64,000 nt of DNA. Source: Pieris napi (Eukaryota > Arthropoda > Insecta > Lepidoptera > Pieridae). The stretch spans positions 12,214,001 to 12,278,000 of the forward strand of contig NC_062248.1 in the NCBI RefSeq assembly GCF_905475465.1, in the 5' to 3' direction. The position numbers were made by a program, and so were the translations under genes. This document shows, in pieces, positions 22,751 to 33,764 of this stretch; position 1 is the stretch's first letter; every line of letters starts with the position of its first letter. Under the pieces are notes generated by a model. That model was not told where the DNA came from. It saw only the letters and a list, made by a program, of their open reading frames with translations, and did no database searches.

Positions 22751-23597
22751 AAAGGCATTCTATGAATATGTACATTTACTACAGAACTGTAAATGATGAT
22801 GGACGTCTCAAAGATATCCTTTATTTTACTGTTAGTCGCATGGAGCGTATAGGGTAAGTGTTTTTATTTTCTTATTAATTATATCTTTCTTTTTGGTTAA
22901 TTACCTATTAAGTACAGTTCCGTTTACTGTAGGCGATGCTGAAGGACTGGCCTCTAAGACTGGAGGGCAAGAGCCCGACACCCGAGTGGTGGGTGGCAAA
23001 GACGCACCCGAAGGCCTTGTGCCACACCAAGTCGCTCTGAAAACAAAAAAAGATGGCTGGACTTTCTGCGGCGGTGCCGTCATCTCCGACAGATGGATAC
23101 TGACAGCTGCCCATTGTGTCGAAAGGTCTAATAATACATACATATGTGCAGTAAAGCGCTGATCTAAGAGTATAAGAGGCTGCCTTTTTTTGTCTGAGCT
23201 TTTGAAATTATATTTAATAAAGTTCAGTTAATTTTTTTTCAGTTTTAAACCATCCGAATTAACCGCTGTAGTTGGTACATTATCGAAAAGTAAAGGTGGT
23301 ACAACGTATGAAATAAGCAAAATCAATTCTCACAAACAACATAACAAGCCATATAGATTCCGCAACGATATTGCTGTTATAAGTACGAAAAAGACCATCG
23401 AATTCAATAAAAAGGTTCAGCCCCTGCCATTACCCACAGAGGATATCAAGTCTGGATTGTCGTGTATACTGAGCGGCTGGGGTAAACTTGTAAGTAAACA
23501 ATTTTGCGGATATACTTATATAATATTTGTAGCATTGGATATTAGAAAGAAATGTTTCCTCCTAACTCATGTTTTTAAATCAATTGAATTTATAGGT

Positions 23598-26500
23598 TCA
23601 GCTGTTTTTTTCATTTCGGTTAGAAGCGTCGCGTATTATACATAATAGGTATATTGATTATTGTGATCGAAAATGTACAACACACTGACGCAGTTTGAGA
23701 CGGACGAAGAAGAACATTCTAAAGAAACGGAATGCAGGTGCGACAAAAAACAGGAAGAAAAGGAAACTAAACACCTCCCCTTCCCCCATGAAACAAGTGA
23801 CTAATAATAAAGTAACCAAATAAAACCTAAAAAAGGTTCCACCCCCGATTGTTGAAAAAATGTGTTGGAATACCAATCTTTTTATGAATTAAATAAAATC
23901 TCTTTCGAAGTGAAAATGCTCAGAAATAGATCGGTAAATATTAACACCAATAATAGCGAAGCCACCTACAGAGGTATCACAAAACATCTTAAAGTAGAAG
24001 ATACTTCGTACGAAAACAAGCAAGGCTGAAAAGATAGTTGAAGACCTTATTCTCCAAGTATTTAAAATTTTAGACGCACCCGTCAAATATAGCTGGGAAA
24101 ACAAGAAACCGCTTAACATGTTTATCTCTGTTTCCACCATCAGGAAAACATAAAAAATATTTATGAAATTATGTATTTACTTGGCAGCGAAATTGATGTA
24201 CGGCCACTGAAATCACCGAAACTGAGCCGGGCACACACAGAAATACAGCCTTGCGATTCTGTAACTCAAAAAGTGAGTTACAGAATCGTAGGGCAGCTCT
24301 AAGTAGCAAAGCTGTAACAAGCCACTGGTCACACACAAGCAAGTGGTCACACTTCCAGTTTATTACAGAGACTGTGTAGTTGCAAAAGAATTACAGAAAA
24401 TGAGAAACGTCTTAAAATCAAAATCAAAGACTGAAACGGGCAAATCTGTAAAACCAACAAAATTTATGTTAAAGACCGTTTCCTTTGCTCAGATAACTAA
24501 AGGCCCCAAGACTCTATCCTCAACACAACAAAATGAGACAGCTAACACAGGCATAGATGAAAAGATTAACACCATACGTTATCGACATGTTTTGATGAAA
24601 GACTTAAAAAACTAGAAAGCGGCACCAAAATAGCAGCTTCTAAACGTCTTATTAAGCAATGATGTCTTTAAAAGTAATGGCATGGAATGCTAATAGGCTT
24701 TTAAAACACCAAAGAGAACTTCATATTATTCTGAAATATGAAAACATTGACAACTGTTTGGTATCGGAAACACATTTTACCAGGGAGTCATACATTCAAC
24801 TTTAAGGATATAAAGCCTACCATGCCCTTCACCCAAGTAATAAATCCAGTGGGGGAAGCACAGATATAATAAAGGACAGTTTGAAACACCATGAGGTAAC
24901 TATGAAAAAGAACATATTCACGCTGTGGCTATGAGCCTATCAATGAAGCGCAATATCAACTATCTACTGCCCACCAAGACATGCACTTAAGTACTACCAA
25001 TACAAAACCAAACCAGTACAGAAGTCCAGCTTCAAAATTTATCTTGAGAATATGGTAAACCTAACCTTTAAAGACTAAGGAACAATTAGAATTAGAAAAA
25101 GGAAAAAAGCAACTACTTCTCAGAGGAGATAAAAAATCTGAAAAAGTCAAAACTAGCTCAAAGAAAAAGGCATTCCACAAGATCTTCGTAACTTCACTAA
25201 AAAACTGAGGAGAGAGATTAAGATACATTAAGATACTTTAATAAAGAGATACCTAAACCAATTAACTTGTGATGGTTCCACCAACTACTCCACCTGGAAA
25301 GGGATAAAAAAATATCAAAAAACCTACAACATATATTCCTCCCTTACGAGAGTCTAATGGGTATTGGGCTGCAAGTAACATACAAAAAGTTAGGAGGTTT
25401 GCTGACCACCTAGAAGATTCGTATTTCAAATCGTTAAAGAAGATTCACTTTAATTCGAGGAAAACTCTTTCAGAAGAGCTAAGCATCCGTCTAGTCACAC
25501 CAAAAGAAGTTTTAAGTGAAATTAAATGATTAACTAAAAAAAAGGCGCCAGGTCTTGATTTAATAACTTGATTTAATTACAGCATCACCCCCGTAACGCC
25601 GTAGTTAAAATGACAACCTTAATTAATGCCTTATTTCGACTTCAATATGTTGACAGTTGCGAAAGTTATAATGATTCCCAAGCCAGGAAAATCACCACAC
25701 GAAGTAACGTCTTACAGGCGCATCTCACAGTTACCTGTTAAAGCAAAACTATTTGAGAAACTTTCTCAAACGTCTCAACTCTATTATTGCCAAAAAGCAG
25801 CTCATAGCGGACAAACGCATAAAGCACTAGATGAACAAATAGTCTGCTCCACGGTCTTTCTTGACGTAGCTCAGGCATTTGACAAAGTGTGGCACCGAGG
25901 ACTTGTTTATAGATTAATGAAACTACTGCCTCGTCAATTTTCAAATATTCTTGAGTCACATTTGACACAAAGAATTAGGGTACGACATGAAGATCATTAT
26001 TCAGAACTGAAAGAAATAAAAGCTGGGGTGCCGTTAGGGAGTGTATGTACCTCTTATAGACATACGATATTCCTGAACGAGCTGATGATAACATTATCGC
26101 GACCTTTGCCGATGATACTGCTATCATGTCTACGGCGGCTAATGAAAAGGAAGCGGTCGTAAAACTACAAAAAGCCATAAATACTGTTGGATTGTGGACC
26201 AAAAAATGGCGGATAAGACTAAATCAGTCTAAATCAGTTCATATAAATTTTCCAACAAAACATAAAATTACCTGCCAGTATATATTGATAACGTCAAAGT
26301 GCCGTTAAAAAATTCAGCTAAGTACCTATGTATGGCGCTGGATACCAAACTCCGATGGAAGGTCCATATTAATAAGAAGCGCGAAGAGTTGGATCTCCGT
26401 TAAACTAAATTGTACTGGTCACTCGGAAGGCATTCTACGTTATCAGTGCAAAATAAATTATTGATTTACAAACGAGTCCTGACACCTGTATGAACTTATG

Positions 26501-26705
26501 GTTGCAAGCTGTGGGGCTGTTCCTGTAATAGCCACATCCAAGTAATCCGACGATTCCAATACAAAGTGCTCAGGGGAATAGTCAATCCCTTTGAAGTTAA
26601 AAATCCTTTTTAGTAAATTAGGTTAGACTCAAATTCCTTATTAGTCTTAAGTTAGGCTAGGTCGTAATGTTCCATGATGTCTTAGTAAAGACACATGTAA
26701 AATAG
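23598..26705 (+). mobile_element. Decayed Jockey LINE in intron 3 of protease P2
   Basis: Flanked by a 14-bp near-perfect duplication (TTGAATTTATAGGT at 23584, TTGAATTCATAGGT at 26706). ORF1 starts near 23673 and is fragmented; 24343-24615 is its longest open part. ORF2 starts near 24661 with an endonuclease (AWNANRLL, then VSETHFT) and continues to a reverse transcriptase at about 25626-26320 (FLDVAQAFDKVWH, AGVPLGSV, then FADDTA in another frame). Many stops and frameshifts, and probable internal deletions, since 3.1 kb is short for Jockey. The tail is shared with the P1 locus. Confidence 0.8.
24254..24288. repeat. 15-bp perfect hairpin
   Basis: CGATTCTGTAACTCA pairs perfectly with TGAGTTACAGAATCG across a five-base loop. 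The string GCGATTCTGTAACTCA recurs at about 57352 at the start of a foldback repeat, so this is a small relic of that MITE family inserted in the Jockey. Confidence 0.6.
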
Positions 26706-27236
26706 TTGAATTCATAGGTCATTTGCATACTTTTAGGGCAGAAGGCGGGAATTACCTGACAAATTGCAATATCTGTATGTAAAAACTTTAACCAGCGACG
26801 ACTGTACGCTCTTACTTCGACACAACCGCGACAATATAAATTCCAGCCAGATGTGTACCATTAACAAACGTGGAGAAGGAACATGCCAAGTGAGTATATA
26901 TTTATCATTTTAGAATCATTTTGCCACACACATATTATATACACAGCCTATGGGTGCAGAGATAGCTTACTGTTTTATGCTTCTTAGCAGACAATTTATA
27001 ATTTTTATGAACTACCAAACAGTAACGACATTTGATTGATTTAAATTATCCACGTGCAATGTACAATGTTGGTCATTGGAAATTTTCAGGGTGATTCAGG
27101 CGGCAGCTTAGTGTGCAACGGCACCTCAGCCGGTATCGTGTCCTTCAACAGTCCCTGCGCTTTAAATATCCCTGACACGTACACCAACACGTACAAGTAC
27201 ATCTCCTGGATAGAGGAAAATACTAAATCACCCTGA

Positions 27237-28320
27237 GTATTGTCATTTATAAATTGTTATAAATTTTGTTGCACAAATTATTATAAGTGTTTTATTTAGT
27301 TACAATCCCTTAATTGCGTGTTATCAAAAACATCAAAAACAATTAAGAATGATAAAGGGGCACTCTGTCGAACCCCAAATAAAATAATATCTGTTTAAAC
27401 TAAATGCCTTCTCGTTTTTATCATGTTTCAGAAACTTAGAAACATCAAATATTGGAGTAACTATAATTAATTGTGTTATATATAATCGGCTGAAATACAC
27501 GATATGCAGTTTACATTAACACTGTTTAAAAACTGTGGCGACTGCGTGAGAGTGAGAGAGTGATAACTTCAAAACTCAGTTTTGAAGTTATACTTCTTTA
27601 GGCGCGTTATGAAAAATTTATGAGTGTGAAATTTTATGATGCGCGCGCACCGTGACACAAAGTTTCCACCACGCCACGGAAGATTCTACGGCATTGGACA
27701 TAATTTAAAAACAACATTCGAATAATAATATAATTTATGTTACACTTAATGTAAGAGAATGATAATAAATATTTATGTATTTAATTTTTCAAATGTAAAC
27801 TGAACTTTATTGACTATAATGACTCCTTTTCCAGTCTTTGATTATTTAATTGTAATTAATTATTTGCATGCATGCAATTACTATTTTTAATAATTCATAT
27901 GCAATAAAGTATAACTTCTTACGCGCGTACATAAGTACACGCAACCTTTTTTTTATGTAATAGGAGGCATACGAGCACGAGGCTCATCTGATGCTAAGTG
28001 ATACCTCCGCCCATGGACATGACATTGCCAGGAGTCTCGCAAGTGCGTTGTCGGCCTTTTCAGTTAGTTCCAAGTAAGGCCTATATCTTCAAAGAATAAC
28101 TAAAATCTGTATCTCATATATCCTCAGCTTTAGTCTGAAACGAATTTCTAAAATTGACTGGAATTTACGATTATTTCATCATAATCGTAAATACACCATC
28201 GCAGTCGTTATATTATCAGCGTACATTAGGCATACTTCACATCGCGATGCAGATGCACCTTTATCTTCTCTTTATGCGTCTTGAGGTATTTATATTATGT
28301 TATTTGTTGAGTACAATACA
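27237..28320 (+). repeat. 3' flank of P2 with MITE and duplicated tail
   Basis: 27237-27480 and 27950-28320 match the P1 flank 3190-3790. They are separated by a Harbinger-type MITE at 27576-27947. 27950-28080 also contains the AATAGGAGGC LINE tail. Confidence 0.7.
27576..27947 (+). mobile_element. Harbinger-type MITE
   Basis: Begins GAAGTTATACTTCTTTAGG and ends with the complementary ATAAAGTATAACTTCTTACG near GTACACGC. The interior matches 18125-18355 and, in reverse, 9567-9836. No coding capacity. It is absent from the P1 flank, so it arrived after the P1/P2 duplication or was lost there. Confidence 0.65.
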
Positions 28321-29734
28321 GTAGGGAAGGGGATGACGGGTCTGGGCGTTACTGCATACGATTTTTTGCATTTTCTAAGAAGATTTACTATGGTAATATA
28401 TATATTTTTTTTTTACCATAGGAAAGTAGAGATTTCAACGAACTAAAAACACACCATTTGTAGCCAATCGTATTAGTGAAATAAAATAAATAATTTCTTC
28501 GTCAGCATACCGATAGGTGTCATCGGAATTAAATCCAGCTGATCTGATATCTAGGGTAATTCAAGCTAGGGATATTTTAAATATGAACTTATGGTGGTAA
28601 GGCCCTAGCTTTTTTGCAAGAAGACGAGGCTAAATGGCTTGTTTTAAAATCTTTTTAGTTAAAAATAGTTTACCTGAAATTAAGGTTAATTCGGCTGTAA
28701 TTAATGATTAATTAATTGATTTTAATAGTTAATCCTCACTAACTCGATTCATATTTAATATAAAAACTAAACCTTATTAACGTCTAGGTGCACTTCAACT
28801 AGCAAATTGAGTGACGCCATGAACAAGTTATATGAGTGTGTCCAAAAGAATTAATCATTTCCAATTGAATATTAGTCAAGGGTTGAATAACAAAAGCAAA
28901 ATCTTATCTTTATCTCCATTTGCTAACATATTTGTGTGAGTGCAAAAGCGATAAGATAAGAGCGATCTGCCCATGAGAGTCAGTCTGAAGTTTAAAGAAT
29001 TACATATTATACGTATAGTTAAACGATCCTAGTGCTTGGATATAAATTGGGGGGTGATCTACATTAAAACAGCCGTGGATGTTGAGGCTGTTTTAATGTA
29101 AAGTGGGAACAAACCGTGATCAATGTAGTATCAAATTATTTCAGTATAAATATGATTTTCTTATGTAGCCCAAGTTCTCATTTCAAGGATCGTCATGCTC
29201 ACTTAAATTGCATTGCTTGTGGCGGCGTCCATGAGGCGGGTTTTCTCTCTCTCTAAAATATGGCGAGGGGGCCGATGGCTGGCCATGCGGCATACTCGTG
29301 AACGGGTGCTACTTGTGGTGACTGGTCGTACTTGAATTCGTGTATGCGGTGATGTTAGTTATTTCGACTAAGTTTTATATATGTGTTGTTCCCACGAGAA
29401 TGTAAGCGCGGACTCCTATTCCACCATTCCTCCAGCTTCTAGAAGACAAATCTTTGTTTTTACTTACGTGAACTTAAGATTACTGACGATGTGGAACACG
29501 GTGTAATGGTTGCAGCTCCTTACAAACATTGTATAAAACAAAAATCTTGGAGATTAAAAAGAGTGGCGGAGAGTTTATTTCCAGGTCTTCTCTTCCGTTC
29601 TACGTCCTTTATTTGAGAAGTGGCAGTTAAACTTAAAATTAGAAGCATTTAATATATTTTAACGTTCATAACTGAACATCATGTTACCAATATGAATAAA
29701 TGATTTTTTGATTTGATTTGGTTTTTTGATGACA
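28321..29734. other. Intergenic sequence with repeats, no gene
   Basis: Holds a 15-bp hairpin (29060-29100) and the interspersed LINE-like tail at about 29545-29720. The GC-richer segment 29220-29340 has no readable domain. Confidence 0.4.
29060..29100. other. Perfect 15-bp hairpin
   Basis: TACATTAAAACAGCC pairs exactly with GGCTGTTTTAATGTA around an 11-base loop. No flanking target duplication or poly-U context is evident; it could be a small foldback relic. Confidence 0.5.
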
Positions 29735-29840
29735 ATATAATACGAGTTAATTTTTCAGCCAGTTCTTCATTTTGTTCTTTGAAAGATTGTTTCATTTCCT
29801 CCATTTTTTCTAAGAGAATTTTTAATTGGGATTCCATTTT
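29735..29840 (-). pseudogene. Coiled-coil N-terminal fragment, probable RTE-like LINE
   Basis: The minus-strand frame starts at an ATG at 29835-29837 (MESQLKILLEKMEEMKQSF) with heptads of Leu/Met and Glu/Lys, resembling the N-terminal coiled coils of RTE-like endonuclease-reverse transcriptases in insects. It ends without the endonuclease. Weak assignment. Confidence 0.35.
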
Positions 29841-29899
29841 GGGTAAGTTTACAGCTGGAAAAAATATTGGAGCCTAAAAGAAGTGATAAATAAAATAAA

Positions 29900-31150
29900 A
29901 ATAAAATAAAATAAAATATGTTTATTATGGAACGTAAGATACATGTATCACTTATTCCACGTCATTAAATTTGAAGGCATCCCTACTCATCGGCAAAGAA
30001 GACAGAGGGTGTAGGCCGAGAGAAAAAGCCGGCGTAAAAAACTCTCGGTACTCTTTTAAAACAGCAAATCATCAAACAACACTTATTTATAACAAATATC
30101 GCAAATTAATTAGAAGTAGCCTGTCTAGCACTAGTCCCAGGCCCTTTTATCAATTAGATAATCGTTGACTTTATAGTAAGCCTTTTTACACAGCTTTTCT
30201 TTAATACATTTCTTAAATTTATTGAAAGGCAGTGATAAAAGAGCTTCTGGGATTTTATTAAAGAAGAGTATCCCTTTCCCCAAAAAAGAATTACTAACTT
30301 TAGATAGTCTAGTACGGGGAAATTGCAGCCTGCGTTTGTTCCGTGTATTAACATTGTGCGTATGTTCTATTCTAGTAAACTTATCACTATTTTTGTATAC
30401 ATACATAATATTTTCATAAATATATTGCGAGGGAAAGGTAAGTATATTAATTTCCTTGAATTTATCTCTAAGAGATTCCCTACATTTTAAATTATAGATT
30501 GCACGAATAGCCCTCTTCTGCAGGATGAAAATAGTTTCGACATCAGCAGCATGACCCCATAATAATAAGCCATAAGTCATTAAGCTATGAAAGTAACTAA
30601 AATAAACAAGTCTAGCTGTATCGACATCAGTTAGAGAGCGAATTTTTTTAACCGCGTAGGCTGCAGAACTAAGTCTCTTCGCCAATCCGTTAATATGAGG
30701 GGACCACTGAAGTTTTGAATCCATGGTGATTCCGAGAAATACAGTTGTATCATCCAGATTCAATTCCTCACCGTTTATAATTGGTCTAGTATCCATAATC
30801 CTTGAATTTTTTGCACAAAATTTAATGCATTTTGTCTTTTTTGCATTAAGTAGAAGGTTATTCATACTAAACCAATGGACAATCGAAGACAGAGCATTGT
30901 TCACATCGTCAAAATTTGTTATTTGTCGTTTGATTTTAAAAATCAAGGACGTGTCATCAGCAAACAAAACTATCTGATGTTTTCTCTCTACCATGAAAGG
31001 TAGATCATTTATATAAACAAGAAAGAGGAAAGGGCCAAGAATTGAGCCCTGTGGTACCCCCATATCTACTGCCGACCCAGAGGACCTCTTACCATTCACT
31101 TCAACCTTCTGAGTTCTTCCGTGTAAATAGGAAGTCAGAAGATTCAGTGC
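29900..31150 (-). pseudogene. LINE-C copy 2: reverse transcriptase C-terminal half (CR1/Jockey group)
   Basis: A continuous frame at 30131-31099 encodes the palm from the GVPQGSILGP motif through FADDTSLIF to the thumb and C-terminus (FNKIPEALLSL), about 320 residues. The fingers and endonuclease are missing, cut at about 31150 by an RTE fragment. The 3' end has a (TAAAA)n tail on the plus-strand left side. It is close to the 3.8-4.8 kb copy along their shared length, implying recent activity of the family. Confidence 0.85.
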
Positions 31151-31164
31151 GGTATTCTTGATGC

Positions 31165-31735
31165 CATAATGGCGGAGATGATGAAAGACAAGACCCTACA
31201 CAATTCAACGAAAAGCAAATTATTTAACACATGCATCCTGCCAGTGCTGGCTTACGGGAGCGATGGGCTTTAACAAAAAACGTAACAAATAAACTCTCCG
31301 TATGTCAACATGCCATGGAAAGGAGCATGACTGGGATCAAAAGAAAAGACAAAGTAAGGGAAGCAACATCAGAGGAAAGACTAAGGTACAGGACATAACT
31401 TTGAAAATAAGAAGACAAAAGTGGAAATGGGCGGGCCACATGATCAGGGGAAAGGACAAATGGAGTAAAATAATCACACAATGGTACCCAAGAGATGGAA
31501 AGAGAAAGAGAGGTAGACCACAAAAAAGGTGGGACGACGACATTATACAAGTCGCGGGAACAACATGGGGTAGAGTGGCCATAGAAAGGCCAGAATGGAG
31601 AAGGTTGGAGGAGGCCTTTGCCATCTGGCAAACGGACAAGCAAAAGTGGAAGAAAAGTACAATATACGAAAAATAAAGAAAAATACTGGCATGTCCGAAT
31701 AGAGGCTATAATAATAATAATAATAATAATACGAG
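31165..31735 (+). pseudogene. RTE-like LINE 3' end with ATA-repeat tail
   Basis: Reads LFNTCILPVLAYG, then after frameshifts WKWAGHMIRGKDKWSK, QWYPRDGKRKRGRP and RPEWRRLEEAF, the conserved C-terminus of RTE-like endonuclease-reverse transcriptases. It finishes with a short tandem tail of ATA units at 31711-31733, the usual 3' end for RTE-type elements. The 5' part is truncated against LINE-C. Confidence 0.8.
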
Positions 31736-31829
31736 TTGGCAGCCGTTTAGATGCATCAAATTATTACTCTTATGAAACAAAGCATCCAATTATATTACAT
31801 AGTACCTACTTGAAGCTGTGAGAGAGGTT

Positions 31830-32975
31830 GTAGGTATTGTAGGTTGCTTGCTCAACGGATAGTTAATAGATACGTTATTTGCAAGCGTATGCGTGGGCAG
31901 ACTCTTCAACCTAAAACGGGAAACCCTTTTTTAGCTGTTAGAGTTTACTACGCAGGTCCATTTCTTATCTTAAATCACAAAGGACGAGGAAGGCGCTTAA
32001 TTAAATGTTATTTGTATATTTGTTTGATTGCGTTTCAAATGTATAAATTTAGAAGCTGTTAGAGACTTAACTAAATAAGAATATATAATGGCACTTCCTC
32101 GTTTTATTGCTCGTCGAGGAAGACCAACAGAAAAAATAAAGATTATCTGTTTGACTTTGCAAGTCAAAAAATCTATTAAATTTCGGCGGCGGCGATAAAA
32201 AACGGCAAAAAGTTTCTTCGAAAACGTGTTTAATTCGGGTGAAAGTCTGGACTCGGGGTTTTCTGGGTCGCTGAAAGTTCAAATATCATCGCATAAAAAT
32301 TATGACCGAAACCGAAGTCGCAGCTAGTTGCAGCAAATTTTTGGATATGTTCTGAAGAAATGTCTTAGCAAAAATTTCCTTCCAGTTTAAGAGCCAGATT
32401 CGACAAGAGATTTGACATATTGCTTTTTTTAACAGGTCCTCGGAGAATGTGACCAAGGAAAATACCATGGATTTCATTAATAAATTAATATATTTGTTTA
32501 ATTTAAGTTAATACATTGTTAATAATAATTCCGAGCGAGACATTCGAATTGTGCTTACTTTCTGGGATAGAATCCATTTTGCAGAATCTAAATTCGATAA
32601 CTTTTCGCGAATCTACACGTGTCTGAACTTTCTGTTATTTTCGACGCGCGACGAGTTGAAAAAGCGGCAGGCCCCACGCTCATGAACGGAATGGGTTCCC
32701 AAGCCAGGTACCATTAGAAGTTCCTAGAAAAAATATATTTTTTCCTACTTTTGGCCAGCTTTTTGGGATTTACTGCTCCTCTCTGCTGGAAGTTAGGTCG
32801 AGTGCAGTGGCTGATAAATGGTGTAGATGGAGTGGCCAGAGTGGCAGAGATTAAAACCAGCAGCGGTTGCATAGCACGTTTATTGGTCCGGCTGTTGCAA
32901 GAGTTTCAACGGCCGGGAGTATGTTGCAAGTTTAATACCAGGCGCAACTTTAAATTATTATTGTAAGGTGGGATG
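31830..32975 (+). pseudogene. Decayed BEL/Pao integrase remnant
   Basis: Around 31900-32150 one frame reads RGQTLQPKTGNPF and YYAGPFLIL, then (in another frame) FIARRGRPTE, matching the start and core of BEL-type integrase. 32755-32960 reads APLCWKLGRVQ and GVARVAEIKTSSG, the BEL integrase C-terminal segment. Stops and shifts interrupt it, and the middle (32180-32740) is unreadable. This is an older BEL insertion, distinct from the intact one at 37.9 kb. Confidence 0.6.
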
Positions 32976-33255
32976 ACGTGCGCCATCACTTCTAATTGTA
33001 CCTGACCAGCAAAAGGTCATGTAAAGAGATAATACAAATTTTACAAGAAGTCTAACGAGTTTCATTTACCGGCCCAGTCATTCCCTTAAGAGTCAACATT
33101 AGGTAAAGTTAAGGTTTATTTAAATATACACACTACACTTCTGAACTTCTAAAAAATAAACAGTCGTATTTTATTAATAATCCAAATTTGTTATGATTTG
33201 AACACAAGTGAACTTAGCAAGTATATTTACGTGCCGATCGTAGGAAAGGAAAGTA
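32976..33255. other. Unassigned non-coding stretch
   Basis: No coding signal. It may include the degenerate LTR of the BEL remnant upstream, but I could not identify termini. Confidence 0.35.
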
Positions 33256-33504
33256 TTTTTTTTTTTCGTGGGGAAATGCGTTACGCATACCCTCCCGCGG
33301 CACGGTTGACCTTGGTGGGGAAGGGTTATGTGGGACTCGCACAGCAGTGCATACCCACTAAAACCCCACGGCGCCACCAGCAATCGCCCGGGGCAGGACA
33401 CGGTAACAGCGTAGCCTTGTCCGCATCCAGCCACGCGATCAGCCGTTCGTATCACGGTCCTCTACGGCCACGAATAATGTGGAATGGACCTTGGCACAGC
33501 AAGG
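33256..33504 (-). repeat. Truncated LINE 3' end with poly(A)
   Basis: On the minus strand a GC-rich segment ends TTCCCCACG followed by a run of A (plus-strand T run at 33256). It directly cuts protease exon P3 at 33505. It looks like a common lepidopteran non-LTR 3' UTR insertion. No target duplication is evident, so part of the exon was probably also lost. Confidence 0.55.
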
Positions 33505-33736
33505 GCTCACTATACACGACAATCCAGACTGGATATTCTTTTTGGGTAATGGCAGGGGCTGAACGTTTTCATTGAATTCGATGCTCTTTTTCGTACTTAT
33601 AACAGCAATATCGTTGTTGAATCTATATGGCTTATTATATGCTTTGTGAGAAATGACTTTGTTGATTTCATATATTGTACCACCTCTTATTCTTGATAAT
33701 GTACCAACTAGAACGATAAAATCTGATGGTTTGAGC
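33505..33736 (-). pseudogene. Chymotrypsin-like serine protease copy P3, exon 3 only
   Basis: After the acceptor TTTTTTCAG the exon reads LKPSDFIVLVGTLS, the Asp motif NNDIAV and LPLPKKNIQSGLSC, then is cut before the usual GWG by LINE sequence at 33505. Homologous to exon 3 of P2 and P6. Exons 1, 2, 4 and 5 are absent. LINE-A begins within the intron just upstream on the gene's strand (33765). Confidence 0.8.
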
Positions 33737-33764
33737 CTGAAAAAAAAATCAAGTTATATGTTTT

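Larger units (their letters stand above)
22793..27236 (+). pseudogene. Chymotrypsin-like serine protease copy P2, five exons, stop in signal peptide
   Basis: Exons: 22793-22853, 22933-23125, 23243-23489, 26737-26889, 27090-27236; all have GT/AG borders and consistent phases. Exon 1 encodes a signal peptide (MDVSKISFILLLVAWSV). Exon 2 has the activation site R-VVGG and the His motif TAAHC. Exon 3 has the Asp motif NDIAV and SGWG, and exon 5 has GDSGGS, so the triad is complete. Gly lies six residues before the Ser, fitting chymotrypsin-like specificity, probably digestive or extracellular. The codon after the signal peptide core is TAG at 22850-22852 where P6 has CAG, so translation from this start ends after 19 codons. 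Intron 3 has grown to 3.2 kb through a Jockey insertion in the same orientation. If the TAG were a sequencing error the gene could encode a full protease of about 270 residues. Confidence 0.85.

Noticed and set aside
31302..31676. Host gene encoding a basic 124-residue protein
   Set aside because: The sequence is the conserved C-terminus of RTE-like LINE reverse transcriptase, with the typical ATA-repeat tail.
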